Part shown: one piece after another, positions 1 to 11,463 of the stretch | How positions within the stretch are numbered: the stretch's first letter is position 1 | Layout: every line of letters begins with the position of its first letter | From: Sindora glabra | Taxonomy: Eukaryota > Streptophyta > Magnoliopsida > Fabales > Fabaceae | Direction: 5' to 3' | Assembly: GCA_020226215.1 (NCBI GenBank) | Contig: CM035230.1 | Location: 20,565,883 to 20,629,882, forward strand | Length of the DNA stretch: 64,000 nucleotides | Program-made: the position numbers and the translations under genes | Notes under the pieces: generated by a model | Told to the model about the DNA's origin: nothing | What the model saw: only the letters and a program-made list of their open reading frames with translations | Databases searched by the model: none

Positions 1-1690
1 CGGCATTTTCTTTGACCTTAAAATCTTATTAAATTACTTGGTGATTTAAAAGATACCTTGCTTTCCTAAACATTTCCAAACTTCAATAGGAATATCATCC
101 GGACCAATAGCTTTACCATTATCCATCCTCTTGAGAGCATCTTTTACCTCCCCGACTCGAATCTTGTGATTATAAGCTAAATTTTGTTCGTCCTCATAGG
201 TTTCTAACCCTTCCATATCCCTAGTCAATCCTTGTTCATCATTGAAAAGCTTATAAAAGTACTTCTCCTATCTTTCTTTAATATCTTCATCTGTTAGTAG
301 AACTTGTCCTTCTTTATCCTTAATGCACCTTACTTGATCTAAGTATCTTGATTTTTTTTATCTATTTTTGGTAAGCTTGTAAATCTTTCATTCTCCATTC
401 TTTGTTCCTAGATCTCAATAAAACTCTCCAGAAGCCTTAGATTGTGCCTCGCTTACTGCCTTTTTAGTCTTCTTCCTAGCCATTCGATACCTTTCCCAAT
501 TTTCAGCATTATCACACACATGCAAGGCCTTAAAACATTCCCTTTTATTTTGACCCTTTCCTACACACTTTCATTCCACTACCAAGGTTCTTTTTCTCTT
601 GGTTCAAAACCTTTTAATTCACCTAAAATTGTCTTAGCAACCATTCTAACCCTCTTAGCTATCGCATCCTAAATATGGTTAGCACTTCCTTATATTTCTC
701 AATTGCCTTCCTTCAATAATATTCTTTTAAAAGTTATTTGTTTCTCATCCTTGAGCTGCCACCACTTAATCCTTGGATTGATAACTTGTTATCTCTTCTT
801 TTTACGAGTTTTAAAAAGGGCATCGAGGACCAAGACCCTATGTTGTGTAGTAAGATTCTCCCCCAGAATCACTTTGTAATCCTTAAATATTCTTCTATTT
901 GAGCTCTTTACTAAAAAGAAATCGATTTGTGACCTTGTAGTTCCACTCTTGTACATGATTAGATGCTTCTCTCGCTTCTTAAAATAAGTATTCGCAATCT
1001 TAAAATCATATGCCATCAAAAAATCAAGAATGGATTACCCCTCCTCATTTAGTGCTCCATAACCAAAATCTCCATGCACTCCCAAAAATTGCATTACCTC
1101 ATTATCAACATGTTTATTTAAATCCCTTCCGATGAAAATCTTTTCTTCTTGTGAAAATTCTTTAACCAATCCTTCTAGGTCTTCCCAAAACTTCTTCAAA
1201 TGTGCCTCCGATCCTACTTGTGGTGAATAGGCATTGATAATATTGATAGTGTTCTGTGCAACTATTAGTCTTAAAGATAAGATCCTATCCCCCGTCCTTT
1301 TTACATCCACCACATTCTTCTTCCAATTCTTATCTGTAATAATATCAACTCTATTCTTTCCTCTAAATTTTCCTGTGTACCATAGTTTAAAACCTTTAGT
1401 GTCTAGTTCCTTAGCTTTTTCTCCAACGTATTTAGTTTCTTGAAGACACATGATGTTAATCCTTCTCCAAATTATGGTGTCCACAACCTCCAAAGATTTA
1501 CTTGTTAGTGTGTCGATATTCCAAGTACCAAATCTAATTATATTCTCATGGATTAGCTTCTTTACCCATATCCATCCAAAAAAATGTGAGGACCTTTGCT
1601 CATTTAACACTACATTCGGGCACCAATGCAGCAGCTCTAGTTCATTTAACACTACACTCGAGCCATACAACGTATTACTTCCGGGTAACG
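1..1690 (-). pseudogene. RTE-clade LINE (non-LTR retrotransposon), endonuclease and start of RT, decayed
   Basis: Read on the minus strand, the segment from about 1555 down to 789 is an endonuclease/exonuclease/phosphatase (APE-like) domain of plant RTE-type LINEs. It opens with IRFGTWN, then MCLQETK, LWYTG, a metal-site region RDLNKH, SQIDFFL, and a closing TQHR that supplies the last catalytic histidine. In the family this enzyme nicks target DNA for target-primed reverse transcription. One in-frame TAA at 1035-1037 separates two otherwise collinear stretches (1670-1035 and 1019-789). The linker between endonuclease and RT (about 788-230) is full of stops and frameshifts. The segment 228-46 resumes with the conserved start of RT (DALKRMDNGKAIGPDDIP). 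The rest of RT and the 3' end lie left of the window. The element cannot encode a working protein. Family assignment is by recognised motifs, not by a search. Confidence 0.88.
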
Positions 1691-1840
1691 ACTTAGCATT
1701 AGTATTAATAAATCATTGTCTATAATCCATATATGAAATTTCGATAAAGATTTTACGTTGGCTATCGAAGGCCTAACATAACTACTAGGGAGATAAGTGC
1801 CCCCACTCGGGTTACAAGCTGGCATTATCCAACTCAACTA
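1691..1840 (-). mobile_element. probable 5' leader of the LINE
   Basis: This segment continues upstream of the LINE endonuclease on the minus strand and shows no further domain. Just inside the coding side a 15-base string, TCATTTAACACTACA on the plus strand, occurs twice (1600-1614 and 1642-1656), a short direct duplication in the leader. The left border near 1840 is a guess, based on where simple-sequence DNA begins. I could not find target-site duplications. Confidence 0.45.
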
Positions 1841-1844
1841 TAAT

Positions 1845-2520
1845 AAGTACATATATATATATAACTAGAAAAGAAAAAGAGAGAGAGAGAGAAGAAGATA
1901 TTTGATCCATCATACTTCTCTCTACATATTGTCTGTCCAGAGAAACTTGGCTGGATCATTTTAGTATAACTAACATAGAAAATAATTAAGATAACAATTG
2001 TCTATTAACTAATGTGTTATATATGACCATTAACATTTTAACATCGAATGTCAAATATTAAACATCAATTTTAATATATAATTGATATGGAATATCAAAT
2101 AATATCATTTTACTTTTCAAATAATTCAAGAAAACAAGAGTGGAAGTTGAAATAGATGGAAATCTCTCACATGACACTAAAGAGTAGAGTGCAAAGTCCT
2201 TCAATTTTCCTTTTAAAATTCATTATGTCTTAAGAGGATACTCCTATTAAAGTTCAAGAAAAGTTGCACTCAACTTTTCATTCGTCCTTTAGCTAATTAA
2301 AGTCTTTTTCATTAAGTTAAAGTGCATTCATGGTGGTCATTTTTCATCTAATCACAAGGAAGAATTATATAATGTTGTGATTGTATAGCTCTATTTTTGT
2401 TTGGATTTTATGCCTCTAATTTCTTTTTCTAAGATTTTCAATGGACTAGGAGTTGATCTATGTTTAGCAATTTCATTAAAATTTCCATTTTGTTCACATA
2501 TTTATACTTGTATTCTTTAA
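1845..2520. other. AT-rich spacer with short TA and GA microsatellites
   Basis: A short TA run near 1849-1862 and a GA run near 1878-1894 open the segment. Beyond that I see only stop-rich AT DNA and no recognisable domain, repeat border or RNA gene. Confidence 0.6.
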
Positions 2521-2523
2521 TGT

Positions 2524-3400
2524 ATGGATTTCTTATGTATTTGTCACATTTCTTCTTCTAATTGGGTAGTCATGGATTGCAGGTGGATGTCTACTAATTA
2601 TCTGACTCTTAAATATATGAAAAAGGCTGACAAGTTTATTAGATTTATTATAGATAAAGATAAAGAAAAGGATATTGTAATAAGCTTATATTTTATCCAT
2701 GTGAGGAATATATTTATATTAAAATGCTCAATCCATCAGGGATAAGAACACATTTATTTTTCAATAGCATTGACCAAAATGATATAAGCAATAAATATGA
2801 CTTAGAAAATGAAGGTTATCTAGTTTTTCTTATACTTATAAAGTTAAGAAATCCCACAGAGATTATGACATAAATATAGGCGTAGATTATCAATTCAAGG
2901 ACATGGTTCATGATATTAAAGATAATTTCCCTAAGCACCCACACATGTCCCTCATAAGTTATTGAATGATATGGAGAAGCTTTTGTATTTGGGGTTGCAA
3001 CAAATTTACATGATTATCTATTGTGTTGAGATTGTTCAACTTAAAGGTAGGGAATGATTGGAGTGATAACAACTTCATAGCATTACTACAATTATTGAAA
3101 GAAATGCTTTGTAAAGGTAATTAGTTATTAGATTTTACTTATAAACTCAAGAAAGTCACATGCCTAATGAGTATGGAGTACAAGAAGATACATATTTCCC
3201 TACTAATTTCATATTGTATTGAAACAAGAATAAAAATTTAGAGAAATGTTCAAAATATAGGGCACCATATTACAAACTAAAAGAGAATGATAGCATCAAT
3301 AGTAAAGGGGCTTTAACTAAGGTGTTATGATATTTTCTAATAATCCTAAGGTCTACAAATATTTCTTACATTCTTGCCTTAAAAATATGTAAGTAAGGGA
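2524..3400 (+). pseudogene. CACTA (En/Spm) transposase relic
   Basis: The N-terminal transposase-associated domain of plant CACTA transposases is recognisable at 2572-2745 (MDCRWMSTNYLTLKYM). It is followed, with frame changes, by weaker matches to the conserved core: KLLNDMEKLLYLG near 2965, WSDNNFIALLQLLKEML at 3059-3110, LEYKKI-like sequence near 3175, and NLEKCSKY near 3235. The order and spacing fit the family, whose product binds element ends and catalyses cut-and-paste transposition. Stops occur in every frame, and homology stops at about 3400, where a gypsy gag tail begins. No terminal repeats flank this copy. Recognition is by eye from several collinear short motifs, so the family call is good and the exact limits are poor. 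Confidence 0.7.
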
Positions 3401-3410
3401 TTTTAATACA

Positions 3411-3519
3411 ATTATTTTCAAGGTGGAAGTAAACATTCCGTTATTGGATGCTATCAAGAAAATTCTTAAGTATGCCAAACTCCCTAAGGAGCTATGTATA
3501 TGCAAAAGAAAGTTATATA
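3411..3519 (+). pseudogene. Ty3/gypsy gag C-terminal fragment, before the nested LTR
   Basis: The reading VEVNIPLLDAIKKILKYAKL, followed by PKELCICKRKLY, matches the end of the gag region just upstream of protease in plant Athila-type Ty3/gypsy elements. The gag core and the whole 5' end, including the 5' LTR, are missing; the sequence changes abruptly from CACTA homology near 3400. The fragment is cut at 3519 by a solo LTR and resumes at 4990. The family's Gag forms the virus-like particle that packages element RNA. Confidence 0.75.
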
Positions 3520-4989
3520 TGTTGGAAATCGTGCATCATACATGCACAGCGAAATAAAAATTTTACACGATTTTCATCAAGGATCCATGCGAATTTAGGA
3601 CGCCATAGATTAGGGATTAGGATTTATACCTTTTGGCAAAAAATCTTCTGTCCGCTACACAGCAAATTCGATCTGCTTCTGTCAGTTTTCCAATCCAATC
3701 TGCTCTCCAAATCACGAACCGGAATAGAAACTAGAAGATCATATCACTAGTGCAGTGTTTAATGTGGCTGCACCTTTATGGTATCCACACGAACCCAAGA
3801 ATCATTGATGAATGTCCACACAAACACTAGTTGGAATTGATCTCTTTTCACCTCGTAGTGCTAGCAACGCCTCTTCAGGGGTTTTAGTCAAAGGGAGGTG
3901 TTAGGGTTTTTCTGTGCCTTTTGGGGTATGTGAATAATGATAATCATCCTATTTTTACCCAACAAGCCTATTTAAATAGGTTCATAGAAAAACCTAACCT
4001 ATTTGGGCTTTATTCCATGTACAATTATAGGCTTACTATTGGGCCTTATAATTATAACATGAATTCCTAAATATTAGGCCCAAATAATTTGGTCCATTAA
4101 TTTCAAATTCACTAGGCTCTAAGTGTGTGACCCTACAGGCTCTCATTACATTGGCAATGACCATTGATCATATTAATGATCATAAACAATGATTGGTGTC
4201 TAGCAATACATCATTGTTACCAAGCAATGAGAAAGTCGGTGATTTGACTAAACTTTTACACGTGATCATCACTTATGTCCTTTTGTCTTATACATCTAGA
4301 TTGAGCACGAGACATGGACCGTGTCATTCCCGTATAACCCAATCTTAAGGTTTCTTAATTCCTAAGTAAGCTGATTGAAATAAATATAATCGACATCCCA
4401 TGTCAATTCATCTGAGCATGGCCATGCATTTTCTCAACTTTACTTAATCAAGGGTCCCATAGATGTTACTCCTATTATATAGGAGGGACAAATCCCATCT
4501 TGATCACATAAACCCCTCCGCATGATATGTGACATATCCAATATCTACCCTTACATTCACTCAACCATTAGTGACATAGAATAGTATCAAAATATGAAAC
4601 TCACATGTAGGGAACCTTGGTGATCTCAGGTCAAAGGACCATATTAATAATGATCACTAAGAACCACTTATGACACTCATATAACGATCCATGTAGTGTT
4701 CTTAATATGGGTCGGTCCAGCATACAAGTTCTCTAACTTGTACTCATGTGTACACTTAATATCCCATATATGTCTTCACACATACTAGTCTTAATATATC
4801 AAAGCAACCTAATCCACAATGATATATGACTAGGGACATTTAAGAATACAATTATTCTAAGGTGATTATCATAATTGAATATATTACGCAATAATATATA
4901 TAAATATAATAATTAAAATTGCCATTAAAATAACATGATTCAAAATTACAATCACCATTATGACTGGTTTTAGGGTATATACACCAACA
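3520..4989 (-). mobile_element. solo LTR, small family, copy 1 (type A end)
   Basis: The 1470 bp unit has TG...CA ends with a short inverted repeat (TGTTGG/CCAACA). It is flanked by ATATA (3515-3519) and ATATG (4990-4994), a 4/5 match to a 5-bp target duplication. It splits a gypsy gag/protease reading that resumes on the other side. No internal retrotransposon sequence is present, so it is a solo LTR left by LTR-LTR recombination. Sense orientation is inferred as minus: on that strand CCTATTTAAATAGG (3967-3980) acts as a TATA-like box, followed by a leader running to GATTTCCAACA. Near-identical copies lie at 30554 (same end) and at 6357 and 41429 (alternative end). It codes for nothing. Confidence 0.9.
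3967..3980 (-). promoter_or_regulatory. TATA-like palindrome of the solo-LTR promoter
   Basis: CCTATTTAAATAGG is a perfect 14-base palindrome around a TATTTAAA core, at the expected U3/R position of the LTR. The identical palindrome is at 6707-6720 and 30972-30985. In the copy at 41429 it has decayed. Function is inferred from position and sequence only. Confidence 0.5.
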
Positions 4990-5630
4990 ATATGATAATG
5001 AAAGAGTGAGCTTGGGTTAGAATGTATTAGCCATCTTTCAACTAAACTTACTTTAAAAATGCAAAGATCCAAGGACATTTCACATCTCCTACATTATAGG
5101 CAACAACAAATTTAAACATGCCTTGATAAACTTGGAAGCTTCCATTAATGTCATGTCAATGTAAATATTCTCTTCTTTATAGCTTGGTCCTCTGAAGCAA
5201 ACAAGAGTTATCATTCAACTAGCTAATAGAAGTACTATAAATCTTGCTAATGTTATTGAAGATGTGCTAATTCAAGTCAAAGAATTGATGTTTCCAATGG
5301 ACTTTTACATTTTACCTATGGGGAATGAATCTTCCAATAGCCATGCACCTTTGATCCTAGGAAGACCATTCCTTAAAATAGCAAAAACAAAGATAGATAT
5401 GGATGATGTCACCTTTTTTTTATAGAAGTTAAAGATATAATTATGACTTTCAATATCTTTAAAGCCATGAAATACCTTGTTGACAAGCATTCTATATTTC
5501 AAGTAAATGTGCTTGATGAACTTGCTAAAAATACTCTTAATGATATGCTTACTAATTTTCCTCAAATTTTTAAGTTTATAGATTGTTTTGATGGTTATAA
5601 GTACACTTGCTATGATAATAATAACTAATG
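4990..5630 (+). pseudogene. Ty3/gypsy protease region, decayed
   Basis: After the nested LTR the gypsy reading resumes. It gives KCKDPRTFHIS-like sequence, ALINLEASINVMSM at about 5117-5158, then IQLANRS, VLIQVKELMFPMDFYILPM, LILGRPFLKIAKTKIDMDD, and FNIFKAMKYLVDKHSIF at 5443-5493. This is the retroviral-type aspartic protease and the following linker of Athila-like elements. In the family it cleaves the polyprotein. The catalytic Asp of the active loop is replaced by Asn and the neighbouring Gly by Glu (the NLEAS segment), and several stops and frameshifts interrupt it, so it is inactive. Intact sub-stretches survive, such as 5443-5628. Confidence 0.82.
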
Positions 5631-5689
5631 TTCCATATGTGATAAAATTTCTTCATTTATAATTGAAAAAAGCAACACTATTCTAAAAG

Positions 5690-6356
5690 ATGCACAATTT
5701 ATTGTCTAAGAAGAAATTCAATTTGTAAAAGTGGTTTCCACCACCAAGTTATTACCTTTTGTAATCTTGGAGCTTAAATCTCTTCTAAAACATTTAAAGT
5801 ATGCTATTTTGGAAAAGAATAAAAAGTTTACAATCATCATAACAAAGAATCTACAACCCAAGCAAGAAGAGAAGTTGCTACATATTTTAAGGTCTCACAA
5901 GCAAGTAATTAAGTTGATACTTGTGGACACTCTTGATATTAGCCCTTCTACCTATATACATCTAATTTTATTTAAAGAAGGAGCCATACTAGTGAGAAAA
6001 CCTCAAAGAAGACTTAATCCTTTAATTCTGGATGTGGTGAAGAAAGAAACTACTAAGTTTTTAGAGGCTAGTATCATATATTCCATTTTTAATAGCAAGT
6101 AGGTAAGTCCAATGTAAGTTGTTCTTAAGAAAACTAGCTTGATAATGGTGAAAAATCAAAATAATGAATTGCTCCTTACTAAAGTCCAAAATAATTAGAG
6201 AGTATGCATTGATTATAGGAAGTTGAATCAAGCAATTAGAAAAGATTATTTCCCATTGCCATTCATTGATCAAATGTTAGAGAGGTTAGTTGAAAAATCT
6301 CATTGTTGCTTCTTGGATGGCTACACTAGTTGCTTTTAGATTCATATTGCTCTAGA
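5690..6356 (+). pseudogene. Ty3/gypsy reverse transcriptase, N-terminal part
   Basis: The stretch 5731-6102 reads ISPSTYIHLILFKEGA, then RRLNPLILDVVKKE and TTKFLEASIIYSI, the conserved start of plant gypsy RT. It continues past stops with VCIDYRKLNQAIRKDYFPLP (about 6200-6260), FIDQMLERLVEKSHC and CFLDGYTS. In the family RT copies element RNA into cDNA. The reading is cut at 6356 by solo LTR copy 2 and resumes at 7738. Several in-frame stops, for example near 6102 and 6199, make it non-functional. Confidence 0.85.
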
Positions 6357-7732
6357 TGTTGGGATTAGGAGCCATACAAGCATAATGGAATAAGCTAATC
6401 CTATTCATCATATCCATGCAAAAATGTTAAATCAGAACAAGGATTTGTTGAATACCTTTGTGATGACTCTAAAACTTGATCGTTGATCACCTCTTCAGCT
6501 TCTTTTTCGGCCAAAGACTCTGAGGTATTCACACGAACCCGCAAATCATTAATGAACGTCCACACGAACACTAGTTGGAATTATTCTCCTTTACCTCATA
6601 GTGCTAGCTATGCCTGTTCAAGAGTTTTAGTTAAGCAGAGGTGCTAGGATTTTTCTATGCTTAAGATGCATGAATAATAATGCATCCACTATTATTACCT
6701 AACAAGCCTATTTAAATAGGTGCATAAAAAATCCTAACCTATTTGGGCTTTATTCCATGTACAATTATAGGCTTACTATTGGGCCTTATAATTATAACAT
6801 GAATTTCCAAATATTAGGCCCAAACAATTTAGTCTATTAATTTCAAATCCACTAGGCTCTAAGTGTGCGACCCTATAGGCTCTCATTACATTGACAATGA
6901 TTATTAACTATATTAATGATCATAAATAATGATCAGTGCCTAGCAACATATCATTGTTACCCAAGTAATGAGAAAGTTAGTGATCTGACTAAACTTTTAC
7001 ACATGATCATCACCTATGTCCTTTTTTCCTATACATCTAGATTGAGCACGAGACATGGATCGTGTCATTCCTATATAGCCCAATCTTGAGATTTCTTGAT
7101 TTCTAAGTAAACTGACTGAAACAAATGTAATTGACATTCCATGTCAATTCATCTGAGCATGGCCATGCATTTTCTCAGCTTTACTTAATCAAGGGGACTC
7201 ACAGATGTTACTCTTGTTATATAGAAAGGAAAAATCTCATCTTGATCACACAAACCCCTTTGCATGATATCTGACATATCCAATATCTACCCTTGCATTC
7301 ACTCAACCATGAGTGATATAGAATAATATCAAAATATGAAACTCATATGTAGGGAACCTTAGTGATCTCAGGTCAAAGGACCATATTAATAATAATCATT
7401 AAGAACCACTCATGACACTCATATAATGATCCATATAGTGTTCTTAAGATGGGTTGGTCCAGTATACAAGTTCTTTAACTTGTACTCATGTGTAAACTTA
7501 ATATCCTATATAAGTCTTCACACATGCTAGTCTTAACATATCAAAGCAACCTAATCCACAATGATATATGACTAGGGACATTTAAGAATATAATTATTCT
7601 AAGGTTATTATCATAATTAAATATATTATGCAAACAATATATATAAATATAATAATTAGAATTGCCATTAAAATAATATGATTTAAAATTGCAATCACCA
7701 ATATGATTGGTTTTAGGGCATATACTCTAACA
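6357..7732 (-). mobile_element. solo LTR, small family, copy 2 (type B end)
   Basis: This 1376 bp unit begins TGTTGGG and ends CTCTAACA. A perfect 5-bp duplication, CTAGA, flanks it at 6352-6356 and 7733-7737. It interrupts the gypsy RT between the segment encoding IHIAL and the continuation at 7738. From about 6520 to the right end it is nearly the same as copy 1. The first ~165 bp, which is the 3' (U5) end in the inferred minus-strand sense, is a different sequence shared with the copy at 41429. No internal domain remains, so it is a solo LTR. Confidence 0.92.
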
Positions 7733-7737
7733 CTAGA

Positions 7738-8285
7738 AGACTAAGAAAAGACAATATCCATATGTCCTTTTGGCACTTTTACTTATAAAAGAATGTCCTT
7801 TAGCCTATACAATGCACTTGGTACATTTTAAAGGTGTATAGTGAGTATTTTTTCTAATTTTTTAGAAGATTGCATAGAAGTACTCATTGATGATTTTTTG
7901 GTTTATGGTTTCTCTTTTAATCCATGATTAGATCATCTTTCTAAGGTGTTAGGTAAATGTATTGAACTAACCTTATGCCGAATTTTGAAAAATGTCATTT
8001 CATATAGAGTATGGGATAGTTTTAGGCCATATAGTAAGTAGCAAAGGCATTAAATAGATCCTACTAAGTTTGATATGATTACCACTTTACCTTACCTCAC
8101 TTGTGTATGGAAAGTGCATCTTTTTTTAGTCATGCAGGTTTTTATAAATGCTCAATTAAAGATTTTAGCAAGATTGCTCTTCCATTGTCCAAGTTACTCC
8201 AAAAAGAAGTAAAATTTAACTTTGATCATCATTGCAAGGAGGCTTTTGACAAGTTAAAGCAAGTTCTTACCATTACTCCCATCAT
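7738..8285 (+). pseudogene. Ty3/gypsy reverse transcriptase, C-terminal part
   Basis: The RT reading continues with PFGTFTYKRMSF near 7765-7803, then CIEVLIDDFLVYGFSF at 7871-7918. The two catalytic aspartates of the xDD motif are the codons GAT GAT at 7889-7894. The thumb/connection region follows, with IDPTKF-like sequence near 8060 and CSIKDFSKIALPLSKLL at about 8149-8202. The catalytic aspartates survive, but stops before and after them (for example the TGA of the codon pair at 7923-7925) prevent a full product. Confidence 0.82.
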
Positions 8286-8720
8286 TTAATCATCATCTTA
8301 GGATTTACCATTTAAGTTGACGTGTGATACTTCCAACTATGCAATTAGTGTTATTCTTGCATAAAAAATGGGGAAAATAACCTTATGTGATTTATTATGC
8401 TTTAAGAACTTTGGATGTTGTCCAAGCTAATTACCCCATCATAAAAAAAGAACTTTTATCTATTATTTTTACTTTAGATAAATTTAGATCATACTTAGTT
8501 TAAAGTGGTTATGTTTTCTAATCATGTAGTTTTGAAATTCCTTTTGAAGAAACCCAAGGCAAAACCCCACTTGATTAGATGGATGTAATTTTTTCAAGAA
8601 TTTAACACTAAGATTAAAGATGGGAATGGTGTTAAAAACTTAATTGCAAATCATTTGAGTAAGATTCCAAGTGATGTAGACATTTTTCCTATTTATGACA
8701 CTTTCTAGATGAGTAGCTTT
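8286..8720 (+). pseudogene. Ty3/gypsy RNase H, decayed
   Basis: LTCDTSNYAISVILA-like sequence (about 8319-8361) matches the start of the gypsy RNase H domain. YALRTLDVVQANYPI, then KKELLSIIFTLDKFRSYL near 8450-8500, and a weak match to the tether region to about 8690 follow in order. In the family it removes the RNA strand during cDNA synthesis. Frameshifts and stops separate each block. Confidence 0.75.
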
Positions 8721-9940
8721 TTGAACTACTAAGTAAAGATCCTTAGTTTGCTAATTTAATGAACTATTCGGTTGCTAATGAATTGCTTACATATACTATG
8801 AAAGTTCAAATTGTTAAATTGAAAAGTGAGGCCAAATATTATGTATAGGATAATTCTTATTTGTGAAGATTTTGTACTGATCAAATAATTAGAAGATTTG
8901 TACATGATTCTAAGTTTTATTCCATGCTTTCATTTTGTCATAATCATACTTATGGAGGTCACTTTGGACCTAAAAGAATAGAAAGAAAAGTACTTGATTT
9001 TAGTTTTTATTGGCTTACTTTGTTCCATGATGCTTACATTTTTTATAAGAATTATAAACAATGTCAAAGAATAGGGAATCTAACTTATAAACATGAGATG
9101 CCTTAATTTTCTATGCTTTTTTGTTATGTTTTTTATGTGTAAGGCATTGATTCTATGGGTCCTTTTCCCTCATTTTCAGCTTTTTTACATGTTGTTATAG
9201 ATTTTGTTAGGTCTCACATTTTTAGTAAGTTTGGCATTCCACATGTTTTGATAAGTGATCAAGGGAGTAATTTTTGTAATTGAGCATTTAAGGCTTTATT
9301 GAAGAAATATAAGGTTTATCATAGAGTTTCTATACCATATCATCCCTACATAAATGGGCAAGTAGAAATTTCTAATAAATAAGTTAAGTCAATTTTGGAA
9401 AAAAAACTATGAAGCTAATAGAAAAAATTAGAGCCTTAAACTAAATAATGTACTTTGGACCTATAGGACTATATATAAAACTCCTATTAGGATATCTCTA
9501 TATTGAATTATTTTTGTGAAAGCATGTAATCTTCTTGTAAAGTTGGAGAATAGAGCATTTTAGGCTATAAAAAGGTGTAACATTGATTTGAAGGCATATA
9601 AAGAAGAAAGAAAATTGCAATTGCAAGAATTGCAAGAACTTAAACTTAAGATCTATAAGAATTCTAGGCTTTACAAAGAGAAAACAAAGGCATTCCATGA
9701 TAAGCTCATTTTTTAAAAAACTTTTAAGATTAGCTAAAAAATTTTAATGTTTAATTCAAGGCTTAAATTAATATTAGTTAAACTTTATTCTCATTGGAAT
9801 GGATCTTTTGTTATTAATAACATTTTTCCTTATGATATAATTGAGATCAAGAGTTTGAAAAATAACAAAGTATTCAAAGTCAATGGCATAAGTTTAAACC
9901 ATTCTATAAAGGTTTTTAAGAGCAAGTGGTGGAAGTAATA
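8721..9940 (+). pseudogene. Ty3/gypsy integrase, decayed
   Basis: The zinc-binding N-terminus is clear at 8924-9075: His in CHNHTYGGHFG and the later CxxC (YKQC). The core follows with GIDSMGPFP near 9148, VLISDQGSNF near 9247 (second acidic residue region) and YHPYINGQVE near 9342. The C-terminal end is recognisable at 9747-9938 (LFSLEWIF/LYSHWNGSF frames, then NNKVFKVNG). The order matches an Athila-type Ty3/gypsy integrase, which inserts cDNA into the host genome. Many stops and at least two frame changes kill the frame. Confidence 0.85.
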
Positions 9941-11463
9941 GAGTTAGGGACCCTAGTTTATTCTTGATGAAGGAGCTTAAGTCTAATCAAAGACGTTAAA
10001 GAAAAATGCTTCTTAGTAGGTAACTAAGTCAATTTAGATTTGCTTTCTATTACCCTTCTCTTTTATTTACTTGTCCTTTATTTTTCTTGATCTTGATAAT
10101 AATGTTGATATGTATTTTATTAAGGATAATGTAAAATTTAAGTGTAGAGGGAGACCTTTTAGGATATACTCTTTATGTCTTCATTTAATACTTTTTAATG
10201 CTTTAAAAATAGATTTTTTTTAAAAAAATGTATTTTTCACTTGTGTTTAACCTATTATAATTGCTTTCCATTGATAAAGATTTGGCATTTTCATGAATAG
10301 GATTCAATTAAAGTTAGACTGGATTCATAACATGATTAAATGAATGATTTTGCTTCTTATAATTAATTAATGTAATGATGGATTTTGAATTGATAGATTG
10401 AACTTGGTAGCATGACTAAACTTGCAAGATTATAAGCCTTTTGTAGTTGAAAAATCATGCCGTTTTTCTTTCCTTCTTATGTGATGTTCTCTTATAATTT
10501 GTTTCTCTGAAACTTGCTTTGATTCTTTTTAAGATTACATTTATACATGCATGCACAAAAATGACAAAGGCATTATTTCTTTGTTTAAGTTAGAGCTAAA
10601 GATATATAGCTAACCTTGAGTATTTGCCTTTATTAACTCTTCTTGAGCTTTAATTGCCCTTCTCTTTGTTAATTAGCCCTATGAGCATTTTTCTAATGAA
10701 AACAATTATCTTTACATAACTTTAAGGATCAATAAAGCATTTAAATTTTTATTATATGTACTCTTGAATAAGTATGGAGATATATGAGTTTATGTGTTAT
10801 GAAAAGTCATCAAGTCATTATACTTAAAGTTCAAAGGTCAGTTGAGAAAAAAAAGTAAAATAAAAATTAAAAAAGAAAAAAATAAAGTAAAGTTAAAAAA
10901 AAAGAGAATAAGGCAAAGTGATATTGATGAAAATATATAAAAAAAAAGTTAATGAGTATTTGAATTTGAATTTGACTTGTTGTTTTAAGTTAAAATTATT
11001 TATGATTAGCCCATATATTTTTAATTTACGTGCTCTATTAATTTTTTTATTTCTAACCTTTATTATCTTTATTTTTCCTCCCCTTCCTTTAACCACATTA
11101 CAACCTAGAATAAAGTTCTCTTAATTTAAATTGTGCATGTGATTTAAGTAGTGAAGATTAGATGATCAGCAAGCTTATGATAAGACAATTTCATAGAATA
11201 AACTTAAGTAAAACACTTAAGAGTTGGAGAGTGAATTATATGAGAGTATACTATATTGATCTACTCTTTTTGAATGAAATTACTATGTTAGTTAGTTTCA
11301 AGCTTATCAAGAGTTTTCTTCATGATGTATTGATGGCTTTTTTTTGTTTCTTGCTTGTCAATTTATGATTTTGAAGTCTTTAGAAAGTGAAATCTTTTGT
11401 TTCTTTATTTTGAATAAAGTTATGTCTTATTTAAGGACATGCAAGAGCTAATGTGGGCGAATT
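9941..11463 (+). other. Ty3/gypsy untranslated spacer between integrase and 3' LTR, with degenerate polypurine tract
   Basis: No domain is visible after integrase. The stretch 10845-10920 is a long A/G-rich run, as often found in this part of Athila-like elements. Immediately before the LTR, GTGGGCGAATT (11453-11463) looks like a polypurine tract with one interruption. In retroelements that tract primes plus-strand DNA synthesis at the LTR edge. Short open frames in the spacer have no recognisable similarity. Confidence 0.6.

Noticed and set aside
3448..3750. 100-residue frame
   Set aside because: It joins a shifted reading of gypsy gag with solo-LTR sequence across the insertion point at 3520.
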